From the NCBI GenBank assembly GCA_025146135.1, contig CP102255.1:2418001-2482000 (forward strand): a DNA stretch of 64,000 nt, read 5' to 3'. The position numbers and the translations under genes were made by a program. Shown one piece after another: positions 1 to 7,360 of this stretch. The notes beneath the pieces are model-generated. The model was not told the origin of the DNA. It was given only the letters and a program-made list of their open reading frames with translations, and ran no database searches. Every line of letters begins with the position of its first letter. Position 1 is the first letter of the stretch. This stretch comes from Anaerotruncus colihominis. GTDB lineage: Bacteria > Bacillota > Clostridia > Oscillospirales > Ruminococcaceae.

Positions 1-393
1 GACCTGTCCAAGGCGTTAAATATCGATACTCTGTCGTGGGATTCGAATACTGCATTTTATCCTCTGCAATGCCCGGAGACTGGCACATACACAGCTTACA
101 AAAAGGCCAATAATTTAATCGTGGAGCTGGAAATTCCATATGACGCCCTTCGCTCGTCGGCTACAAGTCGCAAATGCAGGGCCAGCAAGGCGAAGGTGAT
201 CAGCATTACAGATCTGGCAGGACACCCCGCTGGGGATCGGGTGTTGAGCGACTACGCCTACAGCCCGAAAATTGAATACATTGTCGGACAAACAATTGAG
301 ATTCCCAATTTTGATACAAACCGCTGGCGTGAATGCGCCCCTGGAATTCACCACTATATCACGAGGGAAGAAGCCGTCAAGCATGAAAATTAG
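1..393 (+). CDS. DUF5758-like phage protein, 5'-truncated by the window
   Basis: The reading frame is open from base 1 and gives 130 residues before TAG at 391-393. The motif CPETGTYTAYKKA, then RSSATSRKCRASKAKV and a C-terminal GIHHYITREEAV, match the phage and bacterial DUF5758 type as I remember it. No function is established for this family. It sits in the early/accessory block and its end overlaps a small ORF that begins at 383. Confidence 0.65.
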   Translation, partial: DLSKALNIDTLSWDSNTAFYPLQCPETGTYTAYKKANNLIVELEIPYDALRSSATSRKCRASKAKVISITDLAGHPAGDRVLSDYAYSPKIEYIVGQTIEIPNFDTNRWRECAPGIHHYITREEAVKHEN

Positions 394-463
394 GCAGCCA
401 AACAGGGACAAACGAACGCGCACGGTATTTGCCGCAAATACCCCGAAAATAGCGGAGGAATAA
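383..463 (+). CDS. Possible small ORF, interrupted by an in-frame stop
   Basis: An ATG at 383 overlaps the end of the previous gene and opens 26 codons up to TAA at 461-463. Reading on in the same frame gives 16 more codons to a second stop at 509-511, and that tail ends in QFSMFEKE, which resembles a sliding-clamp binding peptide. This looks like one small protein of about 43 residues split by a nonsense codon, or two unrelated micro-ORFs. There is no strong ribosome site for the ATG. Treat as tentative. Confidence 0.3.
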   Translation: MKIRQPNRDKRTRTVFAANTPKIAEE

Positions 464-519
464 CATTGGCTGGAGGCTGAACAGTCGCAGTTCTCGATGT
501 TTGAAAAGGAGTAACCACA

Positions 520-1035
520 ATGAAAAAAATTTATATTTGCAGCCCCCTCCGGGGGGATATTGAGCGGAACATCATGCGGGCCCTGGATCATTGCCGGGAG
601 GCTGCCGAGCTGGGCGTCCTGCCTATCGCCCCGCACGCCTATTTCACCCGTTTTCTGGACGACAGCGTCCCGCAGGAGCGGGCCCTCGGCATGGAGTTCG
701 GCCGGGAGCTCCTCAGAATGTGCGATGAGGTGTGGGCGTACAACCTCGAGCGCATGAGCGCCGGCATGGCTGAGGAGATCGCACTGGCCAGAGAGCTCGG
801 GATCCCCGTCCTCGATGCTGAGGCGGTTTACAGACAGGCCCATGAGGACACCGAAAAGCGGCGCCGGCTCCGAAACGTAACGATCCACATCCCCAGGCGT
901 CGTTCCTGCCTCAAGGGAGGCCCTGACCGGGAACCGCTCGACGTTGTTCTCCCCGGCTCGCTCGTCATGAAGCTGGCCGAGCTGCTCCAGGAGCACCCGG
1001 GCGAGGACTTAACAGCCGGGAGGTACAGGCAATGA
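520..1035 (+). CDS. DUF4406 protein (nucleoside deoxyribosyltransferase-like fold)
   Basis: 171 residues. The N-terminal MKKIYICSPLRGD is the signature start of DUF4406, whose fold resembles nucleoside 2-deoxyribosyltransferases. RMSAGMAEEIALA near residues 85-97 and the following GIPVL fit the second half of that domain. The C-terminal 50 residues (from about 115) are basic and not part of the core fold. AAGGAG lies just upstream of the ATG. Members are common in phage early regions; the substrate is unknown. The stop overlaps the next start (ATGA), so it is translationally coupled to the RecU-like gene. Confidence 0.75.
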   Translation: MKKIYICSPLRGDIERNIMRALDHCREAAELGVLPIAPHAYFTRFLDDSVPQERALGMEFGRELLRMCDEVWAYNLERMSAGMAEEIALARELGIPVLDAEAVYRQAHEDTEKRRRLRNVTIHIPRRRSCLKGGPDREPLDVVLPGSLVMKLAELLQEHPGEDLTAGRYRQ

Positions 1036-1592
1036 GAGATCCGCGCAGGCAGCTCCAAGGCCGGCAGGCCAAGGTCGCCGGGGAGCATTTCGAGAACATG
1101 ATCGCGGGGGCGTGCCGATTCTATGAGGAGTCGCACCTCGCCAAGATTGAAAAGACGCCAGAGCCCATGCGTCCCCTCCGGGCTCCGAACGGATCGGGCC
1201 AGTTCCTTGCGTGCTATACCAAGCAGGCGCAACCCGATTTCAAGGGCGCCATATACGGGGGACGGGCGTTCGTCATGGAGGCCAAGCACACCGATGCCGA
1301 CCGCATTGAGCGCAGCCGGCTCACCCAGGAGCAGCTCGACGAGCTGGAGAGCTACCACGCGATCGGGGCCCGTGCGTTCGTCCTGGTCTCATTCTCGCTC
1401 CGGCAGTTCTTTCGGATCCCGTGGCCAGTGTGGCGAGATATGCGGGAGCGGTTCGGACGCTTGTACGTCAAGCCCGAGGAGTTGGAGGAGTACCGCGTCA
1501 GCGCCCCGGGCGGGATCATCAAGTTCCTGGAGGGGCTCGTGCCGCCGCTCCGACATGGCTCATTTGGAGAGGAGCAAGTTCGTGATGAATAA
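1032..1592 (+). CDS. RecU-like Holliday junction resolvase
   Basis: 186 residues. The PD-(D/E)xK nuclease core is visible: QPDFKG at residues 67-72 and EAK at 83-85, followed by HTDADRIERSRLTQEQ, which is typical of phage RecU-type resolvases. The family cuts four-way DNA junctions; in a phage this would resolve recombination or replication intermediates before packaging. It overlaps both neighbours by a few bases, placing it in the early operon. Confidence 0.8.
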   Translation: MRDPRRQLQGRQAKVAGEHFENMIAGACRFYEESHLAKIEKTPEPMRPLRAPNGSGQFLACYTKQAQPDFKGAIYGGRAFVMEAKHTDADRIERSRLTQEQLDELESYHAIGARAFVLVSFSLRQFFRIPWPVWRDMRERFGRLYVKPEELEEYRVSAPGGIIKFLEGLVPPLRHGSFGEEQVRDE

Positions 1593-2043
1593 AGCATTAT
1601 TAAGTAGCAAACGGCTCGACTGGTGTACTCCCCGGGACTTTTTCGATGCGCTGGACGTCGAGTTCCATTTCACACTCGACGCAGCAGCCACGGAGAAGTC
1701 GGCCAAGTGTGCCAAGTATTACACCCCCGAGACCGACGGCCTGAGCGCCTCCTGGGCCGGCGAGACCGTGTTCTGCAACCCGCCCTATGGACGGGAGATT
1801 AAAGCCTGGATTAAAAAAGGCTTTGAGGAGGGACAACAGTCCGGCACCACCGTGGTACTACTGATTCCGTCAAGAACAGACACAGAATATTTTCACAAAT
1901 ACATACTCGGAAAAGCGGAGATCCGTTTTCTAAAAGGTCGATTAAAATTTACTGACGAGGAGGGCTTGACGCAGGATGCAGCTCCATTCCCCTCTATGCT
2001 GGTCATATATCGAGGCCAAGGAAAGGAGCAGAACGATGGCTAA
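1585..2043 (+). CDS. dam: Phage DNA N6-adenine methyltransferase (Dam family)
   Basis: 152 residues from ATG 1585, with GGAGAGGAG upstream; the frame is open further 5' but only inside the previous gene. WCTPRDFFDALDVEF (13-27) and FTLDAAATE (29-37) are the SAM-binding start of the phage Dam family, and NPPY at 65-68 is the catalytic motif IV. It should methylate adenine in phage or host DNA, probably protecting against restriction. The middle of the gene is almost identical at DNA level to the following gene, showing a recent tandem duplication. This copy keeps the active site. Confidence 0.85.
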   Translation: MNKALLSSKRLDWCTPRDFFDALDVEFHFTLDAAATEKSAKCAKYYTPETDGLSASWAGETVFCNPPYGREIKAWIKKGFEEGQQSGTTVVLLIPSRTDTEYFHKYILGKAEIRFLKGRLKFTDEEGLTQDAAPFPSMLVIYRGQGKEQNDG

Positions 2044-2734
2044 AGCAGTAGCGGCCGCGGATTGTACGCCGCAAGCCTTTTTCGAGGAGCTCGACCGCGA
2101 GTTCCATTTTACACTCGACGCAGCAGCCACGGAGAAGTCGGCCAAGTGCGCCAAATATTACACCCCCGAGACCGACGGCCTGAGCGCCTCCTGGGCCGGG
2201 GAGACCGTGTTCTGCCACCCGCCAGCCGACGATGTGGAGACTTGGGCGCGGAAATGCTACGAGGAGAGCCAGCAGCCCGGCACGGCGGTCGTGCTGCTGA
2301 CGGCGGCTAAGACCGAGACCTCCTATTTCCACGACTACATCCTCGGCAAGTCTGAGCTCCGTTTCCTCAAAGGGCGGCTCATTCTTGTCGACGAGGACGG
2401 CAACAAGGGAGGGCGCCCGGCAACGGGCTCCCTGCTCGCCGTCTACCGGGGCACCGCGCAGCAACCGGAGGCGCCGGTCAAGGAGCGGCCCAAGGGGGGC
2501 AACAAGGAACTCGTCCTGGGCCTAATCCGTGGCCAGGATATGACGGCCAACGAGATCACCGAGCGGCTCCAGGCCACCGGCTACGACATCGACCGCGGAA
2601 CCGTGAGCCCTTGCCTCACCAAGCTCCTCGCCGACAGGCTCGTGGAGAATATTGGGAAACGCCCCTGCAAGGTGACGGGCAAGAATGCCATCGCCTGGAG
2701 GGCCGCCATTGAGGGAGGTGCCCATCATGAGTGA
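2036..2734 (+). CDS. Degenerate Dam paralogue fused to a winged-helix domain
   Basis: 232 residues from ATG 2036 (GGAAAGGAG upstream). Residues 9-150 are a second copy of the Dam protein before it: residues 24-60 match residues 28-64 of that protein exactly. The catalytic NPPY is replaced by HPPA at 61-64, so methylation is unlikely. From about residue 155 a different domain follows: ELVLGLIRGQDMTANEIT and a second half ending in KNAIAWRA resemble a winged helix and match the next gene product. The first copy lacks this tail. SAM or DNA binding may persist, giving a regulatory or decoy role; that is inference. Confidence 0.75.
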   Translation: MAKAVAAADCTPQAFFEELDREFHFTLDAAATEKSAKCAKYYTPETDGLSASWAGETVFCHPPADDVETWARKCYEESQQPGTAVVLLTAAKTETSYFHDYILGKSELRFLKGRLILVDEDGNKGGRPATGSLLAVYRGTAQQPEAPVKERPKGGNKELVLGLIRGQDMTANEITERLQATGYDIDRGTVSPCLTKLLADRLVENIGKRPCKVTGKNAIAWRAAIEGGAHHE

Positions 2735-3017
2735 TTACACCAGGGAGATCCGGCGCGAGTCCTATGAGGCTATCACGGCCAAGCGGGCCAACCGCCGCGC
2801 GCTGATCCTCGAGCTCCTCGGGGATCGCCAAATGACGGCCAGCGAGCTCACCTGGGAGCTGCTGGCCAAGGGGTACATCAAGTATTACGATCGCAATTTT
2901 GTCGCCCCGCGCCTCACGGAGCTCAAGGAGGCCGGACTTGTTATGACCGTCGGGAAACGCATGTGCAAGCGCACTGGCAAAAATGTCGCCGTGTGGGCCC
3001 GGAGGTCGGCAGAATGA
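2727..3017 (+). CDS. Small winged-helix protein related to the tail of the preceding gene
   Basis: 96 residues from ATG 2727, overlapping the previous stop. ALILELLGDRQMTASELT followed by LTELKEAGLVMTVGKR and TGKNVAVWA matches the C-terminal domain of the degenerate Dam protein, with the same order and spacing. It appears to be a stand-alone copy of that DNA-binding domain. The function is unknown; a transcriptional or DNA-targeting role is a reasonable guess. Confidence 0.6.
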   Translation: MSDYTREIRRESYEAITAKRANRRALILELLGDRQMTASELTWELLAKGYIKYYDRNFVAPRLTELKEAGLVMTVGKRMCKRTGKNVAVWARRSAE

Positions 3018-3553
3018 GAGAGATACAACTGGGCGGCGGTTTTGCTACTCTCGAGGTCATCCCGCTTGATCTCGGCATCAAGGCGCTCACAATCTGGCAG
3101 CCCTGGGCGTCCCTGCTGGTGGATGGTCCCAAGAAGTACGAGACCCGGAGCTGGGCCACCAGCTACCGCGGCCCGATCGCCATCCATGCCGCAAAACGGG
3201 TGCCTAGCCTTACCAAGAAGATTATCCCGCCGCTGGTGCTCGAGCATATCATGCGACACTTGGGAGGCCGTTTGCTGGAGGAACTGCCCACGGGCAGCAT
3301 CATCGGCACGGCCGATCTGGTAGCGTGCCACCCGATCGACGACGTGTTCCTCTCCTCTCTGTGCGAGGGAGAGGAACGGCTTGGCGATTATACCATAGGC
3401 CGCTATGCCTGGGAGTTCAAAAACATGCGGGCGCTGGAGGAGCCGATCCTCGCCCGTGGTGGTCAAAGGATCTGGAACTGGCGACCACAAGGAGGCCATC
3501 ATGGTGTGGGAAATGTCGAACCGGGCGGATCCAAAGGCCAGAGAGATCGCTGA
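3014..3553 (+). CDS. ASCH-domain protein
   Basis: 179 residues from ATG 3014, which overlaps the previous stop. ALTIWQPWASLLVDGPKKYE (residues 24-43), then TRSW and GPIAIHAAK (53-61), are hallmarks of the ASCH/PUA-like fold; GSIIGTADLV follows. ASCH proteins bind RNA or modified bases, and some act as amidohydrolases on modified nucleosides. The last 20 residues run into the next gene in another frame and are glycine-rich, so the natural core probably ends near QRIWNWR. Confidence 0.8.
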   Translation: MREIQLGGGFATLEVIPLDLGIKALTIWQPWASLLVDGPKKYETRSWATSYRGPIAIHAAKRVPSLTKKIIPPLVLEHIMRHLGGRLLEELPTGSIIGTADLVACHPIDDVFLSSLCEGEERLGDYTIGRYAWEFKNMRALEEPILARGGQRIWNWRPQGGHHGVGNVEPGGSKGQRDR

Positions 3554-4022
3554 CCGTCACTATAATCGGCAAAGCGTCGGGGCCGTTCAATTTGTGCCTC
3601 CCGGCCGTTGCCTTGTTTTGTACGCCTCCACAGATTCCGGCCGGGCCTTGTGGGTGACGTCGTTCCCTTTCCCCCAATTTGTGAGACACGCATGGCCGGG
3701 AGCGTGGATCTGCTCCGCATTCAGAAACGAGGGAGCCGGCAGAGCCTCCGAGCTCATAGTGCAGGCCGTCGCAGCAACACGGGCCCATTTTGGAATCCCG
3801 CCGGAGCCCGGCATGGTCACGTTTATCGACCGGCGCAAGGTCAGGCCGATGATGGTGCATGGGAGCCCCGTGTGGGGCTGGACGTATCAAAAAGCCGGTT
3901 TTCAAGTCGCCGGAGAAACCAAGGGCGGCCTCCTGGCTTTACGATTGGCACCCGAGAATATGCCGCCAGCGGAGCCGGCGCAGAACACTCAAATATCATT
4001 TTTTACAGGAGGCAGGACATGA
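3501..4022 (+). CDS. GNAT-like phage protein, possibly Mom-type
   Basis: 173 residues from ATG 3501, preceded by AAGGAGG at 3489-3495. HYNRQSVGAVQFVPPGR, an FRNEG turn, ELIVQAVAATR, GMVTFID and a C-terminal WTYQKAGFQ...GETKGGLLAL give the order of a GNAT acyltransferase fold (acyl-CoA loop region, then the GF hallmark strand). Phage proteins of this layout include Mom, which modifies adenine in DNA, but family membership cannot be shown here. Its place beside a methylase and an ASCH protein fits a DNA-modification cluster. The stop overlaps the next start. Confidence 0.5.
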   Translation: MVWEMSNRADPKAREIADRHYNRQSVGAVQFVPPGRCLVLYASTDSGRALWVTSFPFPQFVRHAWPGAWICSAFRNEGAGRASELIVQAVAATRAHFGIPPEPGMVTFIDRRKVRPMMVHGSPVWGWTYQKAGFQVAGETKGGLLALRLAPENMPPAEPAQNTQISFFTGGRT

Positions 4023-4558
4023 AAAAAGAGCTTTTGCTTTCCATGAGCGACGACACGTTCGCCGCCATGAAAATGGATTTTGACAGCGTCCTCAATGATA
4101 CGATCACCAATATGGAGGATAAAAAGGCGGATCTTGCGGAGATCACCCTCAAGCTCAAGATCACGCTCGCCGAGGCAGAGACCACCGACGAGGAGGTCGT
4201 CAACTATGAGGCCATGAGGGAAATTATCAAGCCAAAATTTGAGCATAAGATCAGTTCCGTCATGCAGGTCAAGGACAGCCGCAGCGGCAAGCTCGAGGGC
4301 GACTATGAGCTCGTATATGACCGAGAGGCCGGCTGCTATAAGCTCCGGGAGCTCACACATGGGCAGACCTCCCTCTTTGATCAGAACGAGGACAAGGGCA
4401 TCACCACCAAGGTCGATGGAAGTTATGTCGTGGTCGACGTGGATTTCCACAACGCCGACGACAACACGCCCAAGCTCGATGGCCAAACCCGTCCGGCGCT
4501 GCCGGCGCCTAAGAGCGCGATCGACCTCGAGGGAGACGGCGAGGAGGGGGAACAGTGA
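4019..4558 (+). CDS. Unknown phage protein with a predicted sliding-clamp binding motif
   Basis: 179 residues from ATG 4019. The N-terminal 85 residues are charged and helical. HGQTSLFDQ around residues 115-122 contains QTSLF (116-120), which matches the bacterial beta-clamp binding consensus. The last 50 residues are acidic and probably disordered. A role with the host replication clamp is inferred from the motif only. The GTG of the next gene overlaps its stop. Confidence 0.55.
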   Translation: MKKELLLSMSDDTFAAMKMDFDSVLNDTITNMEDKKADLAEITLKLKITLAEAETTDEEVVNYEAMREIIKPKFEHKISSVMQVKDSRSGKLEGDYELVYDREAGCYKLRELTHGQTSLFDQNEDKGITTKVDGSYVVVDVDFHNADDNTPKLDGQTRPALPAPKSAIDLEGDGEEGEQ

Positions 4559-4929
4559 GAAGGTTTAAGGATCCATTCCTGAATAGTCCTTGCGGGCTCC
4601 TTGCGCTCGCTTTTGCCGAGCTCTACCCGGGTAAGGAGTACGACGCGCAGCTCGTCCCCGATATTGTCGACAAGGAGGGCTCCCAGGTGTGCGGCTGCAC
4701 CACCATTCCCAAGGAGCCGGGCGAGCGGCCCCTGGTGGAGATTTCCGGACAGCTCCGCATCGTGGATATGCTGGAGATATTCGCCCATGAGCTGGCGCAC
4801 GTCGCCACCGGGAACCAGGAGGACGATCACGGCCCCAAGTTCGAGGAGGCGTTCGAGGCCATACATGCAAAATATGAGGAGCTCGCCGAGCAGTACCTTG
4901 GCAACGAAAAGGAGCAGGATCATGAGTGA
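4555..4929 (+). CDS. HExxH metalloprotease-like (SprT/zincin-type) protein
   Basis: 124 residues from GTG 4555, which overlaps the previous stop. FAHELAHVATG contains HELAH at 78-82, the zinc-binding HExxH helix; DDHGPKFEEAF follows with the third-ligand-type His near residue 92. VCGCTT earlier may add a metal site. Such small phage zincins are common and mostly uncharacterised. It could cleave proteins on DNA (SprT-like) or a host factor; there is no direct evidence. Confidence 0.65.
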   Translation: MRRFKDPFLNSPCGLLALAFAELYPGKEYDAQLVPDIVDKEGSQVCGCTTIPKEPGERPLVEISGQLRIVDMLEIFAHELAHVATGNQEDDHGPKFEEAFEAIHAKYEELAEQYLGNEKEQDHE

Positions 4930-5167
4930 CAACAGCAGCAACGGAGGGCACAGCAGCGCGGCCGGCGGGATCGGCTTTTTCGGGCTCCTAGCCATCGTGT
5001 TTATCGTCCTCAAGCTATGCAACGTCATTTCCTGGAGCTGGTGGTGGGTGCTAGCGCCCTTGTGGGGCCCGGCGGCCCTGGCAATGACCATTTTGGTCAT
5101 TGTCCTGGTGGTCGCTCTCACCGGGCAAGTACGTAAAGAGCTCAAACGGAGGGAGCGCAAACGATGA
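4922..5167 (+). CDS. Small phage membrane protein (Fragile-X-F-like)
   Basis: 81 residues from ATG 4922. A glycine/serine-rich start is followed by two hydrophobic helices, GFFGLLAIVFIVLKLC (about 18-33) and LALMTILVIVLVVAL-type sequence (about 50-67), separated by WSWWWVLAPLWGP. The end is strongly basic (KRRERKR), which predicts a cytoplasmic C-terminus. Phage proteins of this type are often labelled transmembrane Fragile-X-F; the function is unknown. Confidence 0.6.
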   Translation: MSDNSSNGGHSSAAGGIGFFGLLAIVFIVLKLCNVISWSWWWVLAPLWGPAALAMTILVIVLVVALTGQVRKELKRRERKR

Positions 5168-6006
5168 GAGAGCAGCAGCCGGCCGAGCCGGTGCAGGAAT
5201 ACATAACAACGGCGACGCCGAGGGCATGGGCCTCCGGCGTTCCCGTGTTTTGTGCCCATGACAAGGTCATGCCGATCGGAGAGCTCCGGCCGAACCCCAA
5301 GAACCCAAACCACCACCCGCCGGAGCAGATCAAGCTCCTGGCCTATGTGATCAGGACGCAGGGATGGCGGGCGCCGATCACCGTGAGCACACGCTCCGGG
5401 CTGATCGTGCGCGGGCATGGGCGCCTCGAGGCCGCCCTGCTGGACGATCTCGAGGAGGTGCCGGTCGATTTCCAGGAGTACGGCAGCGAGGCCGAGGAAA
5501 TGGCCGACCTCGTGGCCGACAACAGGATCGCGGAGCTCAGTGACATCGACAATCGCAAGCTCGCCGACGCATTTGCAGAGATAGACACCGGCGAGATCCC
5601 GTTCCTCCTCTCCGGCTACACAGAGGAGCAATACCAGCAGATCGTCACGGCGCTCTCGGAGGCCATACACGACGAGGAGCCCCAGGAGGAGCCCGCAGAG
5701 GAGGACGCCGGGGCCCCTGTCACCCAGGCCGGCGACGTGTGGCTCCTCGGGGCCAAGGCCACCCAAGCGAGCGAGGAGACCATGAAAGGAATATTGTCAA
5801 GGACTTCCAAGCGTGCGGCCGTGGTCATTGTGGAGATTGAGCCGGCGCAGGCCGACGCCACCGTGGCGAGGTACATCCGGGAGGCCGGCAAAAAGCTCAT
5901 TCGCTGCATCCGCGGCGGCCAGGAGCTCGCCCGCTCCAAGTTCGAGGGGATATTCGAACGGGCGGCGCAGGAGGCCGCCGACGCCGAGGGAGGTGGACGG
6001 GAGTGA
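5164..6006 (+). CDS. ParB/sulfiredoxin-like protein with remnants of a fused DNA methyltransferase
   Basis: 280 residues. Residues 35-110 form a ParB/Srx domain (ELRPNPKNPN, then IVRGHGRLEAA). In many phages this domain is fused to a beta-class DNA methylase. Here the linker motif GDVWLLG survives at 190-196, and VEIEPAQADATVARYIREAG (223-242) resembles the C-terminal end of such methylases. Everything in between, including the DPPY active site, is missing. It therefore looks like an internally deleted ParB-methylase fusion. The remaining ParB domain may still bind DNA or nucleotide. Confidence 0.7.
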   Translation: MREQQPAEPVQEYITTATPRAWASGVPVFCAHDKVMPIGELRPNPKNPNHHPPEQIKLLAYVIRTQGWRAPITVSTRSGLIVRGHGRLEAALLDDLEEVPVDFQEYGSEAEEMADLVADNRIAELSDIDNRKLADAFAEIDTGEIPFLLSGYTEEQYQQIVTALSEAIHDEEPQEEPAEEDAGAPVTQAGDVWLLGAKATQASEETMKGILSRTSKRAAVVIVEIEPAQADATVARYIREAGKKLIRCIRGGQELARSKFEGIFERAAQEAADAEGGGRE

Positions 6007-6020
6007 TGCCCCGCTGAGAT

Positions 6021-6479
6021 ATGCCCGAACCAGTCAAGCAGCGGCTCCAGAGATACACGGAGCTCCTCGAGGAGATAGACAACCAGAGCGAGAGGCTCAT
6101 GCGTCTGGAGTCGTCCATGACCGCGCCACGCTCGCTGAATATGGACGGGATGCCCAGGGCGGGCCACGGCACGGATCAGATCGGCGCGGCGATTGCCCGC
6201 AAGGAGGTCATAATGGCAGACCTCAAGGAGATCCGTGCAGAGGCCGACCGCGAATATTGGCAACTGGAGAGGGCCGTCAAGCAGCTCAGGAAGGCACAGG
6301 AGCGCATGGTGCTCCGGCTCAGGTATTTCGACCGCTGCACCTGGACGGACATCACCGACGTTCTGTTCGGGAGGCGGCCGGACTATGACGACAAACTGGA
6401 GAGCTACACCAGGAGGGCCCAACGCCTCCACGGGGCCGCGCTCATGTCGCTCGAAAAAATATTGCAGAAAAATCCGTAA
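6021..6479 (+). CDS. ArpU/DUF1492-type late transcription regulator
   Basis: 152 residues, highly charged and helical. RYFDRCTWTDITDVLFGRRP (about 107-126) is a sigma-region-4-like helix-turn-helix preceded by a long coiled coil. Proteins of this type close the early operon of Gram-positive phages and activate late genes. It is the last gene before a strong terminator and a phased repeat array, which could be its binding site. The 14-bp gap from the ParB gene suggests co-transcription. Confidence 0.65.
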   Translation: MPEPVKQRLQRYTELLEEIDNQSERLMRLESSMTAPRSLNMDGMPRAGHGTDQIGAAIARKEVIMADLKEIRAEADREYWQLERAVKQLRKAQERMVLRLRYFDRCTWTDITDVLFGRRPDYDDKLESYTRRAQRLHGAALMSLEKILQKNP

Positions 6480-6499
6480 ATTTGAAAATCACACCAGAG

Positions 6500-6541
6500 A
6501 GCCCGCAAACCCGCACCGCGCCGGCGTTTGCGGGCTTTTTT
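6500..6541 (+). terminator. Intrinsic terminator ending the early operon
   Basis: A perfect 11-bp stem (AGCCCGCAAAC at 6500-6510 with GTTTGCGGGCT at 6526-6536), a 15-nt loop and a run of six T. It separates early from late genes. Confidence 0.9.
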
Positions 6542-6553
6542 GTGCTCGAAAAT

Positions 6554-6623
6554 ATGGTAGTAAACCGGAGTAAATGGTAGTAAACCGGAGTGAATGTCAC
6601 CAAATGTCATTGAATGTCATGGG
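6554..6623. repeat. Seven 10-bp phased direct repeats
   Basis: Decamers repeat in strict 10-bp register: ATGGTAGTAA, ACCGGAGTAA, ATGGTAGTAA, ACCGGAGTGA, then three ATGTCA-type decamers at 6594, 6604 and 6614. The first four form two copies of a 20-bp unit. One-helical-turn spacing suggests a protein array on one DNA face. Candidates are a late-promoter activator site or a terminase recognition site. Confidence 0.7.
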
Positions 6624-6715
6624 ATCCGGGTGATAGCATTACACTCAGCAAAATAGAACGGCCGCCAGGGAGACGATCCCGGGCGGCTTTCTCATTGCGG
6701 AGAGGAGTGAGAGCC

Positions 6716-7360
6716 ATGTCCAGTAAGACCATCAAGATGCAGATCCGCAGCTATAGAAAGCTGATCGGGGATCTCCGGGCAATCGACGAGAGAACAGCCA
6801 AGGCTATCAAGGCTACGGTCAAGGACATCAAGGCCAGGGCCCCGAGCTGGATCTCCAAGGCGGTCGTTGGCGTCTATAACATTAATAAGTCGGAGGTCAC
6901 GCCGGCGAGCAGCTCGGCCAGGAGGCCGCAGAAGAAAGCGGCAAGCGTCCGCGTCTCGGGGGAGACCATAGACAGCATCGCCATCACCTACATGGGCCGC
7001 CGGCTGACGCCCACCCATTTCGACATGAAGCCCAAGCAGAGGCCGTGGCGCTCCACCAAGGACGAACGCGGCCGTACCGTGAAGCGCGCCAAGCCCTACA
7101 CCGTGACGGCCGAGATCAAGGGCCAGCGCAAGGGGCTCGGGGCCGACGTGTTCCTTGCCAGCAGCAAGGGCACCGGCGAGATCCCATTCCAGCGCATAGG
7201 ATCAGGCAGGACTCCTATAAAAGCGATTAAAACACTGAGTGTCCCGCAGATGCTGAAAAATGTACAAGTCGAGGAAACCATCCAGGGCAAGCTCAACGAG
7301 GGACTTGAGGAGAGGTTCAACCACCATATGAGCCGGCAGCTCGGCATCAACATCAAGTAA
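6716..7360 (+). CDS. Minor tail protein Z-like (GPZ) phage tail protein
   Basis: 214 residues from ATG 6716 with AGAGGAG upstream; a longer frame to 6614 has no ribosome site. The helical N-terminus (residues 1-60), a middle KPYTVTAEIKGQ strand region and the C-terminal TPIKAIKTLSVPQMLKN resemble the lambda gpZ/GPZ tail-completion family. Its position ahead of the terminase genes is unusual, as tail-completion proteins normally sit after the capsid genes. A GC-rich stem-loop at 6661-6687 lies in its leader. Confidence 0.5.
   Translation: MSSKTIKMQIRSYRKLIGDLRAIDERTAKAIKATVKDIKARAPSWISKAVVGVYNINKSEVTPASSSARRPQKKAASVRVSGETIDSIAITYMGRRLTPTHFDMKPKQRPWRSTKDERGRTVKRAKPYTVTAEIKGQRKGLGADVFLASSKGTGEIPFQRIGSGRTPIKAIKTLSVPQMLKNVQVEETIQGKLNEGLEERFNHHMSRQLGINIK

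Noticed and set aside
115-996. Long minus-strand frame (293 codons) at the left edge
   Set aside because: It lies opposite well-supported phage genes that have ribosome sites and conserved motifs. No ribosome site or family match for the antisense frame.
4423-5766. 447-codon minus-strand frame
   Set aside because: It is a shadow of GC-rich codon use in four recognisable plus-strand genes; its sequence is low-complexity Leu/Gly/Arg and matches nothing.
6554-6623. CRISPR-like repeats
   Set aside because: Units are 10 bp with no spacers and no cas genes nearby. A binding-site array is a better explanation.
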